Source of the DNA: Arenibacter sp041392165 | Lineage (GTDB): Bacteria; Bacteroidota; Bacteroidia; Flavobacteriales; Flavobacteriaceae | Direction of reading: 5' to 3' | NCBI GenBank assembly: GCA_041392165.1 | Contig: JAWKMN010000004.1 | Span: 248,001 to 312,000 of the forward strand | DNA: 64,000 bases | Part shown: in pieces, positions 28,788 through 37,575 of the stretch | Layout of the letters: the number at the start of each line of letters is the position of its first letter | Position numbering within the stretch: the first letter of the stretch is position 1 | Notes under the pieces: generated by a model | Told to the model about the DNA's origin: nothing | Database searches by the model: none | The model's input: the letters and a program-made list of their open reading frames with translations, nothing else | Position numbers and translations under genes: made by a program

Positions 28788-29013
28788 GTCTTTATTTTAG
28801 TTTATCTGAACTTATGATTTATATGTAGATGAACTCGCTTAAAAAACAGGAACAATTACGGATACAAAATATTTTGATAGCCGTTAATATCAATTACCGC
28901 TAAGGGTGCACGTTTATGAAGCGTAGTATCCCGAAGGTTACTATGATTTTATAGCATCGATGAAAAAACAGTATGTCTAGTATCTTTAAATTAAAGCCAT
29001 AACCTTAAAAGAT

Positions 29014-29085
29014 ATGAACACTCAAATTACTGCTACACCTAAGTTATTCATTGGTGTCGAGATACACAAACGGAGCAGGAAGATT
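29014..29085 (+). pseudogene. N-terminal stub of an IS110-family transposase
   Basis: From ATG 29014 the frame reads MNTQITATPKLFIGVEIHKR, the typical DEDD transposase start of IS110-type elements in Flavobacteria (FIGVDIHKRSW; here the first acidic residue is Glu). After about 24 codons it runs into the 57-bp palindrome and all downstream catalytic parts are missing. Confidence 0.65.
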
Positions 29086-29140
29086 TATTTCAGTCTAAAA
29101 AAACACCGTCTAAGACGGTGTTTTTTTAGACTGAAATAAA
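29084..29140. repeat. Perfect 57-bp palindrome related to an IS200-type end
   Basis: Two 28-base arms around a single A, with the arm TTTATTTCAGTCT, seven As, then CACCGTCT. The first half is almost the same as the left end of the IS200-type element at 38342-38385. It has cut the IS110 transposase stub. Confidence 0.85.
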
Positions 29141-29196
29141 AATGAGTGAGAAATTTTATTCAGCTTTTATAAAACCAAATGATGTTTGCTTATTTT

Positions 29197-29228
29197 AAAA
29201 AAGACGGCGTTAAACGCCGTCTTTTTTT
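29197..29228. terminator. Strong hairpin with flanking A and T runs
   Basis: AAAAAAGACGGCGTT and its exact complement around one base: a terminator able to act on both strands. It shields the AbiE operon from upstream transcription. Confidence 0.75.
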
Positions 29229-29254
29229 ATTTTTCATAAACCTAAAAGTTTATA

Positions 29255-29262
29255 TATATTTG
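29255..29262 (+). promoter_or_regulatory. -7 box of the AbiE operon
   Basis: TATATTTG fits the bacteroidete TAnnTTTG box, 43 bp before the ATG at 29305. Just downstream ACGG...CCGT (29268-29284) forms a short inverted repeat that may be an autoregulatory AbiEi site; the latter is speculative. Confidence 0.5.
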
Positions 29263-29304
29263 CTGTGACGGTGATAAATGCCGTTATAATTAAGATATGT
29301 AAAC

Positions 29305-30093
29305 ATGGCGTCTAATCCGAATAGAAGAAAATTACTAGAAGAGCTTGTGCCAGAAGGAATAATTGTTTCCAGAAAATGGTTAAAACAAGAGACAGGTCTT
29401 AGTAATCATGCTATCGATAATTTAGTAAAAAGCGAACAACTAAAGCTATTGTGGAAAGGCTTATATACTCGTGGTATAATTACACCAAATTGGCAAAGTA
29501 TTGTATACGCTTTACAGCACATTTTACAAACTGATTTCATTATAGGTGGTCTGTTTGCATTAGAATTGAGAGGTTTTTCACACTACCTTCCCAATTCAAA
29601 CAAAGTTACGGTACATTTATATGGTAATGATAGACTTCCTCTTTGGGCAAAAGAAATTGTAAAAAACGATCTTTTTATAAAACATACCCGAACAAGTTTA
29701 TTTGCTAAAATGGATAAATCATTATCTGAAAAATATACCACCTCTATTCCATGGAAAGATAATATAGGTGTATTAAAAATGTCTACGCCTGAAAGAGCCT
29801 GTTTAGAAATGTTGGATATGGTTCCCCATACCATATCTTTTGAACACGCAGATCAACTCATACAAGGTATGACTACATTGTCCCCAAGAGCACTACAACC
29901 ATTGTTGGAAATGTGCTCGAATATTAAGGTTAAACGTTTATTTCTATGGTTTGCTAAGCGTCATAATTATGTATGGTTTACTAAACTTAATCTAGAAAAA
30001 ATAGATATAGGTTCTGGTAAAAGAGTAATTGAAAAAGGAGGTGAATTGTACAAAGATTATTTGATAACCGTTCCTAAAAATTTCGAAAATTAA
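29305..30093 (+). CDS. abiEi: AbiEi-like antitoxin/regulator of a type IV toxin-antitoxin system
   Basis: 262 residues. The N-terminal winged helix (about 10-65, IVSRKWLKQETGLSNHAIDN) and the following LWKGLYTRG fit AbiEi antitoxins. The middle and C-terminal domain has the STPERACLEMLD string typical of the family. AbiEi represses its own operon and counteracts AbiEii. The toxin gene starts 3 bp downstream. Both belong to abortive-infection defence against phage. Confidence 0.85.
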   Translation: MASNPNRRKLLEELVPEGIIVSRKWLKQETGLSNHAIDNLVKSEQLKLLWKGLYTRGIITPNWQSIVYALQHILQTDFIIGGLFALELRGFSHYLPNSNKVTVHLYGNDRLPLWAKEIVKNDLFIKHTRTSLFAKMDKSLSEKYTTSIPWKDNIGVLKMSTPERACLEMLDMVPHTISFEHADQLIQGMTTLSPRALQPLLEMCSNIKVKRLFLWFAKRHNYVWFTKLNLEKIDIGSGKRVIEKGGELYKDYLITVPKNFEN

Positions 30094-30096
30094 AAA

Positions 30097-31044
30097 ATGA
30101 AGAAAGACAGTATTTTCTATAAACAGGTACAACTTTTAGTACGAGTATTACCACTACTAGATAGTGAAAAGTGTTTCGCTCTAAAAGGAGGAACAGGGAT
30201 CAATTTATTTTTTAGAGAATTACCACGGTTGTCGGTGGATATTGACTTGCTATATCTTCCTTCCGAAGGACGTGAAGAGGCGTTGATTAATATTCGTGCA
30301 GCATTAACACGTTTGAGCACATTAATAAAGAAAACAATTCCAGATATACGTATACAAAATACTCACGAACAAAGCGATGCACTACGTCTGATTCTTCAGT
30401 TAGGAGATGTTCGCATAAAAGTGGAATTATCTCCTGTGATCAGAGGAACTGTATTTCCAGAAGAGCGCATGGAGGTATGTGAGGTAGTAGAAAGAGAATT
30501 TGGTTATGCTGAAATCCAAGTTGCTTCATTACCTGATTTATATGCTGTAAAAATTTGTGTAGCTTTAGATAGACAACATCCAAGAGATTTGTTTGATGTA
30601 AAGTTTCTTTTAGAAAATGAAGGTTTTACAGATGATCTTCGTAAAACATTTTTAGTGTTTCTTATCAGTCACCAAAGACCGATGTCAGAATTATTAGCTC
30701 CACATAGAAAAGATATAAGAAATATTTATGTTTCCGAATATGCCGATATGGCGGAAGTAAATATTCCAGTTGAGGAACTAGAGCAAACAAGAGAGGATCT
30801 TATTGATATCATCCATCAAAATATGACGAATAATGAAAGAGATTTTCTGCTATCGTTTAAAGAGAAAAATCCTAATTGGGAATTATTGGGGTTAGAGAAT
30901 ATAGGTGAAGTTTATAATTTACCTTCAGTTCAATGGAAACTAATGAATTTAAAAAACATGGGTAATGTAAAGCATGCAAAAGCTTTGGATAAATTGAAAA
31001 TCGTTTTATATCCTGATAAAGAGAAGTATAAGACGGATATATAA
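30097..31044 (+). CDS. abiEii: AbiEii nucleotidyltransferase toxin
   Basis: 315 residues. The nucleotidyltransferase core is GG (31-32) followed by LSVDIDLLYL (Asp48 and Asp50), the family's motif I. LPDLYAVKICVALDRQHPRDLFD is another AbiEii signature region. AbiEii-like enzymes modify tRNA 3' ends and stop growth during phage infection. The stop is followed by about 110 bp before the convergent DUF2938 gene. Confidence 0.87.
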   Translation: MKKDSIFYKQVQLLVRVLPLLDSEKCFALKGGTGINLFFRELPRLSVDIDLLYLPSEGREEALINIRAALTRLSTLIKKTIPDIRIQNTHEQSDALRLILQLGDVRIKVELSPVIRGTVFPEERMEVCEVVEREFGYAEIQVASLPDLYAVKICVALDRQHPRDLFDVKFLLENEGFTDDLRKTFLVFLISHQRPMSELLAPHRKDIRNIYVSEYADMAEVNIPVEELEQTREDLIDIIHQNMTNNERDFLLSFKEKNPNWELLGLENIGEVYNLPSVQWKLMNLKNMGNVKHAKALDKLKIVLYPDKEKYKTDI

Positions 31045-31157
31045 TTTATGTACAACGAAACGAAGTTTTTATTAAACACAATCAATTATGGATGCCTTTA
31101 AAACTCACGAAAATGTAATATCTGATTACAAATCATACTTACAATCTTTCATTAATG

Positions 31158-31649
31158 TTAACCTAGAATCTTAATTTTATTGACCAGTAGAGTTGATAGA
31201 TACAAACCAACCCCGTAAACGCAATGAATGATAAGGCTCATTATTCTTGCCTTATTAGGGTCGGGTAAATTTGAGCCTGCAACACCCAAACCAAAGGCAG
31301 GTTGCAATATAAAAAATGGTGCTGCCATTGTGAGTAGACCGATAATTAAAGCGGGAAAAAGTGTGGGATTATCCACCCATTTTTTTCCAAATACGGCTAC
31401 TAATAAAAAAGTAAATGTAATGCCGATAGAATAGTGCGATACTTGCCCGATAATTTGTTCGTATTTAACTGGTGTAGCATCGAAAATTTTATTGTGATAA
31501 AATTTCCCGTTAAAAAGGTGTCCTATCCAACGCCCCAAAAATCTATAATCAAGCCCTTTTATTCCAAAAAGGTTTAGGGTAAAGGCGTAAATATCCATAG
31601 TGAAGGTAGCTCCAATGCCTATGACTACGATTTTAAGTATTATATTCAT
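31158..31649 (-). CDS. DUF2938 family membrane protein
   Basis: 163 residues, about four membrane segments. The pattern TMDIYAFTLNLFGI, then GRWIGHLFNGKFYH and ILQPAFGLGVAGSNLPDP, identifies DUF2938. Function unknown. The gene starts 2 bp after the MFS transporter gene ends, so they are co-transcribed, a pairing that suggests a helper to efflux. Confidence 0.8.
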   Translation of the reverse strand: MNIILKIVVIGIGATFTMDIYAFTLNLFGIKGLDYRFLGRWIGHLFNGKFYHNKIFDATPVKYEQIIGQVSHYSIGITFTFLLVAVFGKKWVDNPTLFPALIIGLLTMAAPFFILQPAFGLGVAGSNLPDPNKARIMSLIIHCVYGVGLYLSTLLVNKIKILG

Positions 31650-31651
31650 TT

Positions 31652-33016
31652 TTATTTGGTTCTATATTTTTTTAAGAATAAGAGTAGAGACATAACAGCA
31701 AACACTGCCCCGGCAGTTTTAAATGCCAACGAGTAGCCCGATACCACATCGGTTTCTAAAGCGGCAACTGACATAAATACGGCAAGACCTACGGTAGGGC
31801 CAAGTTCCATTGAAGTATTCATAACCCCTCCTGCCAAACCAATTTCAGAAGTTTCAACATTTGCGGTGGAAAGGACAGCCGAGCCTGCAAAAATCATTGA
31901 TAATCCAATGGGCAGCACTATATATGCTGGCAAGAGATTAACGACAAACCCACTACCATAACCGATAAATGAAAGTATTGCGAATGATAAAGTGCTGAGT
32001 AATAAACCGACTAATGTTATGGTAACAGTACCCCATTTTTGAACCATCAGCATTGTATACTTATTCATTACTACCAAAATTACTGCAAATGGCAAGTACG
32101 CTCCTGCAGTCTCTAAGGGCGACCATTCTTTTATTTGTTGCAAAAACAAGGTTAAAAAGAACATAGAAAGGCTGGAGGCGGCAGCCGCCAAAAAAATACT
32201 TATAAGCCCAATGGAACGTGTTTTGTCGAGCAAATAATTGAGTGGCAATAAAGGGGTACTCACTGTTTTTTCTATAAGGACGAATGCTACGATTAATACG
32301 AGTCCTGTCAGTAATGGAACAATCACTTGGGGCGAACCCCAAGAGTAGGCATCTACCACAATGAGCGCATAACTTGATGTGGAAATGCCCAACGTTGCCA
32401 AAATAGTACCTGTAATATCCAAACTCAGTCGGTCAGCATTCACGCTTGATAAATTGATTCCAACAAGTCTAACCTTTATAAATAAAAACGCGGTAACCGA
32501 AATTGCGAAAGGGATAAGAAACAACCAACGCCAAGGAATAAAGGTAATAAAAGCACCTCCCAAAACAGGACCAAGAGCTGCCCCCAAGACCGAAAAAACT
32601 CCCCACTGCGCCATTGCGTTTTTGAATTGCGACTCGTCCGTAAAGACCTTTTTCAAGATACCAATAGCAGAAGGTGCTATTAAAGAGCCCCCGACTCCCT
32701 GCAAGAACCGAAGCCCTACAAGCAATTCAAAATTGGCGGCAAACACATCTGCCAAGGAAGCTAATGCATATATTAAAGAACCTATGATAAATATGTTTTT
32801 GACATTGTATTTATCTGTTAATCTACCGCCAAATAATAACAGGCCACTATAAGGAAGACCATAAGCAGCTGTGATAAGCAATAAATCTGATTGCTGCAAA
32901 CCCATTTCCAGGGCTATCTGCGGTAGCGGCACAAAAATTAGGCTAATCGTAAATATCAACGTAACCTGAATAGCTGCCAATACACAAAAGACAGTCCTTT
33001 TATTTTTATTGTCCAT
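31652..33016 (-). CDS. MFS efflux transporter, DHA2 (EmrB/QacA-like)
   Basis: 454 residues from ATG 33016 (a TTG 21 bases upstream is unlikely). About 14 hydrophobic segments; motif A is LLFGGRLTDKYNVK and motif C-like GVFSVLGAALGPVLGGAF marks an antiporter. It should export drugs or small toxic compounds with proton antiport. It lies directly downstream of an AraC regulator and upstream of DUF2938, an efflux cluster. Confidence 0.87.
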   Translation of the reverse strand: MDNKNKRTVFCVLAAIQVTLIFTISLIFVPLPQIALEMGLQQSDLLLITAAYGLPYSGLLLFGGRLTDKYNVKNIFIIGSLIYALASLADVFAANFELLVGLRFLQGVGGSLIAPSAIGILKKVFTDESQFKNAMAQWGVFSVLGAALGPVLGGAFITFIPWRWLFLIPFAISVTAFLFIKVRLVGINLSSVNADRLSLDITGTILATLGISTSSYALIVVDAYSWGSPQVIVPLLTGLVLIVAFVLIEKTVSTPLLPLNYLLDKTRSIGLISIFLAAAASSLSMFFLTLFLQQIKEWSPLETAGAYLPFAVILVVMNKYTMLMVQKWGTVTITLVGLLLSTLSFAILSFIGYGSGFVVNLLPAYIVLPIGLSMIFAGSAVLSTANVETSEIGLAGGVMNTSMELGPTVGLAVFMSVAALETDVVSGYSLAFKTAGAVFAVMSLLLFLKKYRTK

Positions 33017-33091
33017 AAATTGAAAATTTCTTTGCAAAAATGCATTGAAACTTAGCTGCCTTGATAGGACAATAAATGAAAATAATTGTAC

Positions 33092-33868
33092 TTATCTAAA
33101 ATTATCGCGGAATGCTTGAGGTGTAGAACCTGTATTTTTTTTGAAAAAGCGTATGAAGTAAGCAGGGTCTTCATAGCATAATTGATAGGCAATTTCATTA
33201 ACTTGATTAGAAGTCGCCAACAATAACCTTTTGGCTTCTAGGATTGTATGTTCATTTATTAGCTGGGAACAAGTCTTTCCCAATAAATTTTTGATTATAC
33301 TATTTAATTTATAAGGCGTGACGTTTAGCATATCTGCATATTTTTTGACTTTTTTGTTCGTGCAAATATCGCTTTCCAATAATTGCAGAAATCCCTCTAA
33401 TATTACTTGCTCATAGGGGTCGTTCCGCATTTGTGTATTATTTTTATCTAATATATCTCTCGCTAGTTCTATAAAAAGAATATCTAAATTGGCTTTAATG
33501 ACCTCTTCAAAACCGATTTCCTTTTGGGTAAATTCATTGAAAATAAACTTGGAAACTGATAAAACGGTATCAAATTTTGGGCTATCAAAGTTGTAATGGT
33601 TATGTAGAAATGCTTTCCGAAAGGTTTCTTTCTTGTATTGGTTTGAAGGTGCATAAAAACCAGCATCAAATGTAATCAGAAGGCCTATGCTGCCTTGTTC
33701 AAGAAGTAATTGATGAACTTGTCCGGGACGGATTAGAAAAACTGAATTTGAGGAAACAGGATAATCTTTAAAATCAATAGAGTGCGCTCCATTTGCATCT
33801 TCTAGGACGAGAAGAAAGAAGAAATTATGACGGTGTAAATTCTCCTCCATCCTTTCGTTCACAAGCAA
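33092..33868 (-). CDS. AraC family regulator with disturbed 5' end
   Basis: The C-terminal double helix-turn-helix is intact (LLATSNQVNEIAYQLCYEDPAYFIRFFKK), as is a cupin-like N-terminal part. The only in-frame starts are TTG at 33868 or ATG at 33850, yet coding-like sequence continues upstream in frame (EIIIRKLKEPDFLRGFEIIN), giving about 25 more residues. An ATG at the right place is out of frame by one base, so a single-base loss in codon 2 is likely. The frame ends at the array boundary at 33976. It probably controlled the MFS transporter and may now start late or be impaired. Confidence 0.75.
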   Translation of the reverse strand: MLVNERMEENLHRHNFFFLLVLEDANGAHSIDFKDYPVSSNSVFLIRPGQVHQLLLEQGSIGLLITFDAGFYAPSNQYKKETFRKAFLHNHYNFDSPKFDTVLSVSKFIFNEFTQKEIGFEEVIKANLDILFIELARDILDKNNTQMRNDPYEQVILEGFLQLLESDICTNKKVKKYADMLNVTPYKLNSIIKNLLGKTCSQLINEHTILEAKRLLLATSNQVNEIAYQLCYEDPAYFIRFFKKNTGSTPQAFRDNFR

Positions 33869-33975
33869 ATTGCTAAGATTGATTATCTCAAAACCTCTTA
33901 AAAAATCAGGCTCTTTTAATTTTCTAATGATAATTTCTGCATTTAATTTTTTTTGAGAGGGTGTTTTTTAGTTTG

Positions 33976-34110
33976 CTGCCAACGGTCTCGTATAACCGTT
34001 AGTTACGGGTAAATTAGCGATTATTTTCGGTTAAGCACTGACGCGCAAGCAATTCCGGAAATTGGTTCGGACGTAGTCGATCCGCCGTAATTAATGGGCA
34101 TTGTTATGCA
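33976..34110 (-). repeat. attC-like site 1 (distal end of the cassette array)
   Basis: Left arm GCCAACGGTCTCGTATAACCG and right arm CCGTAATTAATGGGCATTGTTATGC fold back on each other (TTACGG/CCGTAA plus outer AAC/GTT cores) over about 135 bp. It lies 39 bp past the stop codon of the minus-strand gene at 34149. Confidence 0.75.
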
Positions 34111-34148
34111 AAAGTTTTTTTCCGTTTAATGTTGATGACTTATCAAAA

Positions 34149-35165
34149 TCAAAGTCTTTTAGCTCTTTTGCTATGAAGATTTGAAACCTCATAAGCGTAC
34201 TCTCCATCATTATTATAATCCTTTAAAATGCGACGAGCAATTTCCCAATCAGATAAGTCATAGTTATAATCTCTATCAGGAATTACTATTCCAGTTTCTG
34301 CATATCGTTTTTTTGATTCCGCTTTTCTTCTCTTCTGATTTTTCTTTGCTTTTTTCTTCAGTTTTTTTATGGCTTTTTGATAGCTATATTTTATTTTTTC
34401 AACGCCTAGTTCTACACTTTTTTCGTCATTAATAAATTCATTTGTTTGAACTTGCATTACACCAAGAGAATGTTTCTTCTTGGTAAGTATAAAATTTATA
34501 TTTTCTGCTATCCGAGCAACTTTTGGTCTGTTGAAATCTTCATAAATTATAATCGCATATACTAAAGCTTGAAGCTTACTATTGCTGATTTCATTCTCAA
34601 TTATTGAATGATACTTTTTCTTAAATAAATAGAATCGGTTTTTTAAATAATTGTCTTTTCTTTTGACAGTATATTTGTCGGAAGTTCTTATGTTATTTAG
34701 TGTGTGAAACAAAAAAATTGCGATTATTATCCAGAGTTCATTTGTAAAATCTTTAAAGTCTGGTAAAAGATTAATTCTGTTTGAAATTATTTTATCATAT
34801 GAATAATAAGAAATAGATAAAATTGCTATCCAATATAATGACTGTCTAAACCAATTAATTAAAATCGCTCTATTAGTCAGTAGATTAAAGATTAACCTAA
34901 ATATAAGATAGTAAAGAGAAACTAAATATATATTATATACAAATCGGTCAAAATTCAATTTGTATAGTATCGCTGATATTAAGAATAAGTAGACTATAGG
35001 ACTTATTATTCTAAACAAAAAATTAAAAGCTGGTGATTCCTCACGTCTTAAAAACATTGAAATTTGCATATATCCAATAGAGTAGGAATGTTTTCCAATC
35101 CAGTTGATTATAAAAAACAATAAGATTGCTAAAAAAATATGAATTATAATTATTTCAATGCTCAT
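34149..35165 (-). CDS. Membrane protein with possible transglycosylase-like C-terminal domain (cassette gene)
   Basis: 338 residues. The N-terminal about 160 residues hold four or five membrane helices (IIIIHIFLAILLFFIINWIG, IAILSISYYSYD). The C-terminal part contains ALVYAIIIYEDFNRP ... HSLGVMQVQTNEF, which recalls lytic-transglycosylase-like folds where Glu in YED is the acid and LGVMQV follows. A long lysine-rich coiled stretch (YQKAIKKLKKKAKKNQKRRK) follows. Function not established; in a cassette array a defence or envelope effector is one possibility. Its ends match cassette boundaries. Confidence 0.55.
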   Translation of the reverse strand: MSIEIIIIHIFLAILLFFIINWIGKHSYSIGYMQISMFLRREESPAFNFLFRIISPIVYLFLISAILYKLNFDRFVYNIYLVSLYYLIFRLIFNLLTNRAILINWFRQSLYWIAILSISYYSYDKIISNRINLLPDFKDFTNELWIIIAIFLFHTLNNIRTSDKYTVKRKDNYLKNRFYLFKKKYHSIIENEISNSKLQALVYAIIIYEDFNRPKVARIAENINFILTKKKHSLGVMQVQTNEFINDEKSVELGVEKIKYSYQKAIKKLKKKAKKNQKRRKAESKKRYAETGIVIPDRDYNYDLSDWEIARRILKDYNNDGEYAYEVSNLHSKRAKRL

Positions 35166-35175
35166 TATTCAAATT

Positions 35176-35287
35176 CTGACTAACGTCACGGCTATGATTT
35201 CGGTCCGGTAATTTTTTGCCTGGCCGTTAGGCAGGCGTTGGAATATTCAGGATCAGGATCGTGCCAGTTTAAAGGTAAGGAATTTTA
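35176..35287 (-). repeat. attC-like site 2, left part (split by IS insertions)
   Basis: TGACTAACGTCACGGCTATG and the following about 100 bp, including the inner palindrome GCCTGGCCGTTAGGCAGGC, are nearly the same as the site at 39591-39743. The sequence stops matching near 35287 and resumes at 37528. Confidence 0.8.
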
Positions 35288-35363
35288 TTGGTCTCAAAAA
35301 TAGTTAAAACTATGCACTTTAGTGCATTTCGCTTTAGCTTCTAAAAATACCTACCTTTGTTTT

Positions 35364-35797
35364 ATGGGAGAACAACGGGTAAATGGTCATACAGTTTCAA
35401 GGTTGACGGTCCATATAGTATGGAGTACCAAGTACCGCTATCCTGTTTTAAGGGGGGGGATGTCCAAAAGAAGTGCCGAAGGCTTTTGATACAAGTTTGC
35501 GACGCAGAAGGTGTCAACATTTTGAAAGGGGTCGTCAGCAAGGACCATGTCCATATGCACATAGAATATCGTCCTTCACAGGACGTAAGCAGTCTCGTGA
35601 AAAAGTTAAAAGGGAGAAGTTCAAGAAGATTGCAGGAGGAATTCCCTAAATTAAATAAGCGCTATTGGGGCCGTCATTTTTGGGCTATAGGGTTTGGATG
35701 TTGGAGTACGGGCAATATTACCGACAAAATGGTGAATGAATATTTGGAGCATTACAGGGCATCAGATAATGATACAGATGCCTTTATGCTTGAGTAA
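35364..35797 (+). pseudogene. tnpA: IS200/IS605 Y1 transposase with a G8-tract frameshift
   Basis: Starting at ATG 35364 the frame reads MGEQRVNGHTVSRL ... WSTKYRYPVLRGG and then leaves phase at a run of eight Gs (35452-35459). The rest, in another frame, contains the HUH motif DHVHMHIEY, GRHFWAIGFGCWSTGNITD and the catalytic Tyr in VNEYLEHY. A run of six or nine Gs would join the frames. It is either inactivated or expressed by slippage on the G tract. Confidence 0.8.
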
Positions 35798-35908
35798 TCA
35801 CGTGCTGCTGACTTCAGTCAGATTTAAAAACCTATGGCACTTTAGTCCATAGTGGTTTAGGCACTTTCAGGAGTTGTCCTAATTTTGTGGAACATATAGA
35901 ATATAAAA

Positions 35909-35941
35909 TGCCCATGGATTTTATTTGGGGGCATTTTTTAT
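35909..35941. terminator. Hairpin inside the IS region
   Basis: AAAATGCCC pairs with GGGGGCATTTTTT, a likely intrinsic terminator near the 3' end of the DDE transposase gene. Confidence 0.5.
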
Positions 35942-36038
35942 GCCCGATAGTGATTTTTGGACATGAGGCTTGTTTCTGGGCGGATTATGGTGTGGTCTTT
36001 GGCCAGGTATCTCATGATTTTTTTTGATCTTGCCCGGA

Positions 36039-37400
36039 TTATGCCGCTTGTTGTAGTGTTCTTGCGATTCGTCTACCGACCTCCAGGGCATTGGCCGTAT
36101 GGATACCGAAGAATATCCACAAGGCCTCTGTCTCTTTGGTCCTGGCCTTGATCTTTTTTAGGTGGTAGTGCTCTTTTTCCTTGCCAAAGCTTCCTTCCAG
36201 GCGCGTGGCCCTTTCCCTGGTTATCATGGCCGCCATCTGTCTGCGCTGCCCTTCGTGTTTCCCTACCCTTCTCTTGCGCTTGAAATCGGTCCCTATACCA
36301 TACTTGGTGGCGAACCTTCTGTTCTTGTTGGTTGCATAGATGGCATCGGCATCGGCCAGCTTCGTTCTGGTCCCTGTAAGCCTTTGGGCCTTGAAGATGG
36401 TATCCTGGAAACGGTTTCCCTCATGGAAGGCGTTAAAGCTCAGGTGTTCTATGAAACTGATGCCGTCGATCTGGAACTTGTCGGCCTTTGCCCCGAACTC
36501 AACGGCCTTTATTTCCTTGCCGCGTACGATCGGCCTTAGATAATCCTTGCCGATACTTACGATACGCCCTGTCGGCTTTCCACCGGTATGGAAGATCCGG
36601 TGCTGTTGTCCGTATATCTTTCTTATCGTTGCCCTGCGCCGATGGTACCTCTGCGGCATTCGGAGCCCATGGCCCTTTTCCAGTTTGTCCAGCTCGCCAT
36701 CGATCTTGTCAAGGAGCAGAAGAAGGCTGCGGTCCAACCTTGTCCGTTTCGACCTGGTCTTGCGCCGCATCTTGCTGTAGGAGATGTTGCGCCTTTTCCA
36801 TTTCAGGTATTTGGTCCGGGGGGCCTTTATGCCCAGGGCCTTACAGATCGCCCTTAATTGGCGGTAGCTCCAATCCACCGACTCCCATAAAAGTTTCTCG
36901 TTGGTGGGGTAGCGCAGATGGCTCTCGTAACAGGTGGCGTCCATGGTAATGCAGCCCTTGTCCTCCATATAGGGCGACCAATGCCCATAAAAAGCCTGTT
37001 GCACCATGTCCATGTCCAGCTTCTTGGCCAGTTCGCAGCGGATCTCGCTGATCATCTTAAAATTGTCCAAACGTTCCGTGCCCAAGTATATGCCACAGAA
37101 GAACTGCCAATCCAGGTTCCCGTTGAGCTGTTCCATAAGACGCCTGTCCGAACAGCAGCCGTAGTGCTTGAGAAACATCAGGGCAAGTTTGCCCTTGGCA
37201 GGGAAAATCGACATTGGACCCCTTTTGGATTCCCCAAGGCCAAAGGACCTGACCAGCTCCTCCCAAGGGACGGCAAGGTAGACCTTGCCCAGGTCGCTCT
37301 GGAGGAACCGGGCGTAAAACGCATCAAACTCTTCGGTCTGGGAAGAAAATGTAAAACTGTGCTGGAAATCGTGGATTCTTCGTATCTTGGACATAGACAT
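36039..37400 (-). CDS. DDE transposase, IS5/IS1182-like
   Basis: 453 residues, clearly more GC-rich than the surrounding cassette genes. The DDE residues are plausibly Asp in TMDATCYESHLRYPTNE, Asp in LADADAIYATNKNR and Glu in ATRLEGSFGKEKEHY. The N-terminal domain (YGCCSDRRLMEQLNGNLDWQ) is of the InsH type. The gene is complete. Together with the IS200-type element it interrupts attC-like site 2. Confidence 0.85.
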   Translation of the reverse strand: MSMSKIRRIHDFQHSFTFSSQTEEFDAFYARFLQSDLGKVYLAVPWEELVRSFGLGESKRGPMSIFPAKGKLALMFLKHYGCCSDRRLMEQLNGNLDWQFFCGIYLGTERLDNFKMISEIRCELAKKLDMDMVQQAFYGHWSPYMEDKGCITMDATCYESHLRYPTNEKLLWESVDWSYRQLRAICKALGIKAPRTKYLKWKRRNISYSKMRRKTRSKRTRLDRSLLLLLDKIDGELDKLEKGHGLRMPQRYHRRRATIRKIYGQQHRIFHTGGKPTGRIVSIGKDYLRPIVRGKEIKAVEFGAKADKFQIDGISFIEHLSFNAFHEGNRFQDTIFKAQRLTGTRTKLADADAIYATNKNRRFATKYGIGTDFKRKRRVGKHEGQRRQMAAMITRERATRLEGSFGKEKEHYHLKKIKARTKETEALWIFFGIHTANALEVGRRIARTLQQAA

Positions 37401-37527
37401 TAAGATAAAAACCCCGTTTTTTGAGCTAGAGACTCGTTTTCGGGGTTTTATTACACCTTAATTTACAAATTAATTACCTGATAAACAAGTAGTTAATTAA
37501 CTTCTGAATATGCGGGTTTAGTTATGA

Positions 37528-37566
37528 GATAGGGCAGGACTGAATCATAGCTATTGTTGGCATTAG
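37528..37566 (-). repeat. attC-like site 2, right part
   Basis: GATAGGGCAGGACTGAATCA followed by TAGCTATTGTTGGC is the missing right half of the site beginning at 35176, matching the end of the site at 39591-39743. It lies 10 bp from the MazF stop codon. Confidence 0.8.
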
Positions 37567-37575
37567 TACTTTTTT

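Larger units (their letters stand above)
35288..37527. mobile_element. Two IS elements nested in attC-like site 2
   Basis: An IS200/IS605-type element (about 35290-35890, with hairpins ACTATGCACTTTAGTGCAT near its left end and CTATGG...CCATAG near its right) lies next to a DDE-type IS (about 35890-37500). Together they separate the two halves of one recombination site. Exact IS tips could not be fixed. Confidence 0.7.
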
